The position numbers and the translations under genes were made by a program. A DNA stretch of 64,000 nucleotides from JAGXFP01 sp039714535 (GTDB lineage: Bacteria; Desulfobacterota; Desulfobulbia; Desulfobulbales; JAGXFP01): the NCBI GenBank assembly GCA_039714535.1, contig JBDLJC010000016.1, positions 1 to 64,000 on the forward strand, given 5' to 3'. Positions 61,973-64,000 of the stretch are shown here, in pieces. Position 1 is the first letter of the stretch. Every line of letters begins with the position of its first letter. The notes under the pieces were generated by a model. It saw only the letters and a list, made by a program, of their open reading frames with translations, was not told the DNA's origin and did no database searches.

Positions 61973-63574
61973 TCAGCGTTCCTCGTTGAAACTGGCCAAG
62001 GGATCTTTGCGGTTGGGGTGCTTCATCTTCTTGATGGCCTTTGCCTCAATCTGCCTTATTCGTTCCCGGGTGACCGAGAAATTCTTCCCCACTTCCTCAA
62101 GGGTCAGGTCGACCTGGGTGTCCAGCCCGAATCGCATCCGTAGCACACTCTCTTCCCGGGGAGTCAGGGTGGCCAAGACATTGCTCAAGCTTTTTCGTAA
62201 GCTTTCCTGGATACTGGCGTCTTGGGGGGAAATGGTGTCGTGGTCTTCGATGAAATCAGTTAAAAAACTGTCTTCATTGCTGCCAAGGGGGGCATCAAGG
62301 GAAACAGGTTCTTTGGAAATCTTGAGGATGCTCTTGACCTTTGACTCATCAATTTCAAGTTCTCTGGCGAGTTCGGCTGTCGATGGTTCTTTGCCGGTCT
62401 CCCGCTGCAGTTGTTTTGAACATTTGAGCAGGCGGTTGATGGTATCGATCATGTGGACCGGGATTCTAATGGTTCGACCCTGATCGGCAATAGCCCTGGT
62501 AATACCTTGTCTGATCCACCAGGTCGCATAGGTGCTGAATTTGAAGCCCCGGCAGTATTCGAATTTTTCAACCGCCTTCATCAGGCCGATATTGCCTTCC
62601 TGGACCAGATCGAGAAGTTGCAAGCCACGGTTGGCATACTTTTTGGCGACACTGACCACCAGCCGCAGATTGGCCTGGACCAGATAGTCCTTGGCTTGAC
62701 GAGCGGAGTCCTGGCCCAGCTGCACCTTTTTGAAAACTTTTTGGATGGTTTCGTAGTCTATGCCATGCTTGTTCTCGATCATCTGAAGGCGCAGCTCGTC
62801 TGAAGTTGGTTGTGCAGATGAATCGTGCGGTGGGGACGATTGCTGGTGTTTCAGGGGGCGGTTGCGGACCTCTTCCATGATATCGTTCAGGCGCTGAAGT
62901 TTTTCGACGATTTCATTGATGTATTTGTTGTGCAGCCGGTTGTCCTGGAAAAGACGAATAATAGAGTTCTCGTTGCGTTCAATCCTGACAGTAATCTGGG
63001 TGAAGGTCGATTTGTCAATCTCAGGGTGATTCAGGTCCCTGCGGAAGGCCGTAATCTCGCGTTGCAATCGGGCGGCCTCGTTGAGTTGCCAGACAAAGCG
63101 ATCCCTGATTTCATTAGCTGTTTCGGGATTGGTCTCCCCGATGCCCCGTAGAACACTAGTGATCGCCAGACTGTCGTCCTGCAGATCGGCACTGATTCTT
63201 TGCAGGATTACAAGGGCGATATTGGTCGGAATTATGGCGCTCTGGATGAGCTTTTCGCCTTTTTCGATCTGCTTGGCCAGCTCAACTTCCTGTTTGGCTG
63301 AAAGCAGGGAGACGGCGCCCATTTCACGCAGGTAGACCTTGACGGGATCAACGCTGTCAAGCTGGGCAAACTCGTTATCATTTTCAGGTTTTTTTATTGA
63401 TACTTTACCGCCGATTGCTGCCGCTTCATCGCCAAGAATGGCAGTCAACTCATCAATTGCCTCTTCTTCCAAGGCGCTGTCGTCCGGCTCGGCAGCTTTG
63501 CCGCCCATGAGGTTTGGGCTGGAATGGGAGTCGCCAAGGTGATTTTTGTTGCTTCTTGATTTGCTGCCTCTCAT
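61973..63574 (-). CDS. rpoD: RNA polymerase sigma factor RpoD, no visible region 1.1
   Basis: A 533-residue primary sigma factor. Region 1.2 starts at DPVKVYLREMGAVSLLS (residues about 76-92), then a helical non-conserved region, and region 2 with LVQANLRLVVSVAKKYANRG, LLDLVQEGNIGLMKAVEKFEY and FSTYATWWIRQGITRAI. Regions 3-4 include TLTPREESVLRMRFG and TRERIRQIEAKAIKKMKHP. The acidic/Ser-rich 75-residue N-terminus does not show the region 1.1 helices, and only 45 bases separate it from dnaG. It is cotranscribed after dnaG. Confidence 0.95.
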   Translation of the reverse strand: MRGSKSRSNKNHLGDSHSSPNLMGGKAAEPDDSALEEEAIDELTAILGDEAAAIGGKVSIKKPENDNEFAQLDSVDPVKVYLREMGAVSLLSAKQEVELAKQIEKGEKLIQSAIIPTNIALVILQRISADLQDDSLAITSVLRGIGETNPETANEIRDRFVWQLNEAARLQREITAFRRDLNHPEIDKSTFTQITVRIERNENSIIRLFQDNRLHNKYINEIVEKLQRLNDIMEEVRNRPLKHQQSSPPHDSSAQPTSDELRLQMIENKHGIDYETIQKVFKKVQLGQDSARQAKDYLVQANLRLVVSVAKKYANRGLQLLDLVQEGNIGLMKAVEKFEYCRGFKFSTYATWWIRQGITRAIADQGRTIRIPVHMIDTINRLLKCSKQLQRETGKEPSTAELARELEIDESKVKSILKISKEPVSLDAPLGSNEDSFLTDFIEDHDTISPQDASIQESLRKSLSNVLATLTPREESVLRMRFGLDTQVDLTLEEVGKNFSVTRERIRQIEAKAIKKMKHPNRKDPLASFNEER

Positions 63575-63619
63575 TGAACCTCTTTCACTTTTGTAAAGTA
63601 TTGATCGGTTGTTGAGTTG

Positions 63620-64000
63620 TCAGGTTGTGTTTTTATTCAAGTCGATTTTTTTGGCGATCAATTCCATGCAAAGCGCGGTATTCCCCGCTTGCTGGGCGGC
63701 ATTGATCTGTCTGGTAAGTTCCTCTTTAAGATCTGTATAGCGATTTTTTTTGAGCCAAGCCATTTTTTCGGCGGCTATTTTTTCCCGGTCTTCGTCGGAG
63801 TAGGAGGGGGAATTTATCAATAATCTTGATATAAAGGACTTTTCCGGACCAGCGGCCAGATCTAAAAGCTGGTCCAAGCTGCCGTCCCCATCACGAGCAA
63901 ACTCCTGTAAATGCTTCAATATATTTTGTCCTACTTCACTAACCACCACTTCTTCAATGCCAGCTTCCATGAATTTTTGCAAGTATTCTGGAAAAATAAT
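63620..64000 (-). CDS. dnaG: DNA primase, C-terminal fragment (cut by window edge)
   Basis: The last 126 residues of a DnaG-like primase; the frame is open to the window end, so the gene continues beyond it. The visible part is the helical DnaB-interacting C-terminal domain (residues from FPEYLQKFMEAG; SYSDEDREKIAAEKMAWLKK). The dnaG-rpoD order is the usual macromolecular-synthesis arrangement. Confidence 0.8.
   Translation of the reverse strand: MIFPEYLQKFMEAGIEEVVVSEVGQNILKHLQEFARDGDGSLDQLLDLAAGPEKSFISRLLINSPSYSDEDREKIAAEKMAWLKKNRYTDLKEELTRQINAAQQAGNTALCMELIAKKIDLNKNTT

Overview
The window is a chromosomal segment of a Gram-negative bacterium with an outer membrane. The repertoire suggests a Desulfobacterota (deltaproteobacterial) anaerobe, possibly near Desulfobulbales or Desulfuromonadales; the order cannot be fixed from sequence alone. 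The evidence is six very heme-rich c-type cytochromes, two of them resembling the Geobacter filament cytochrome OmcS, a pilMNOP-type cluster, a tRNA-Sec gene, and a DUF3373-type outer-membrane protein.

Region 1 (about 1-19.5 kb, all + strand) is an extracellular-electron-transfer locus. It encodes two OmcS-like hexaheme cytochromes, three cytochromes with 16, 16 and 26 candidate heme sites, and an eight-site cytochrome. By my count there are 74 CXXCH motifs plus four expanded-linker motifs (two CX3CH, one CX5CH, one CX6CH). Interleaved are an outer-membrane beta-barrel, three CsgG/GNA1162-like envelope proteins (two with a lipobox), a SurA-like parvulin isomerase, and two beta-propeller proteins (NHL and YVTN type). 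Several genes overlap or abut (ATGA, TAAATG), which points to an operon. The simplest reading is a nanowire-type conduit with its own periplasmic wires, outer-membrane path and assembly factors. An OB-fold lipoprotein (19.9 kb) and an SBBP-propeller/PKD surface protein (21.1-23.3 kb) follow, separated by near-identical terminators.

Region 2 (23.4-42.1 kb) is mostly housekeeping: tRNA-Asn, tRNA-Pro, an AI-2E family permease, ilvE, groES-groEL, tRNA-Met, tRNA-Sec, a PilZ protein, glyQ (without adjacent glyS), an ArsR-type regulator, two outer-membrane proteins (DUF3373, YfaZ), pgeF, rsmB, a four-helix-bundle gene in a repeat-flanked setting, uvrA and secB. Several short palindromic or MITE-like elements lie between genes.

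Region 3 (42.2-54.4 kb, - strand) is a type IV pilus / MSHA-like assembly operon: pilM, pilN, pilO, pilP, an AMIN+STN+TPR protein, a separate secretin lipoprotein, a CsgG-like lipoprotein, and a 1465-residue Ig-repeat lipoprotein. The usual PilQ architecture appears split over two genes. No pilin, motor ATPase or platform protein is present in the window.

Region 4 (55.1-64 kb) holds lepB, pyrB-pyrC, then on the - strand topA, dprA, rpoD and the 3' end of dnaG. The rpoD product appears to lack region 1.1.
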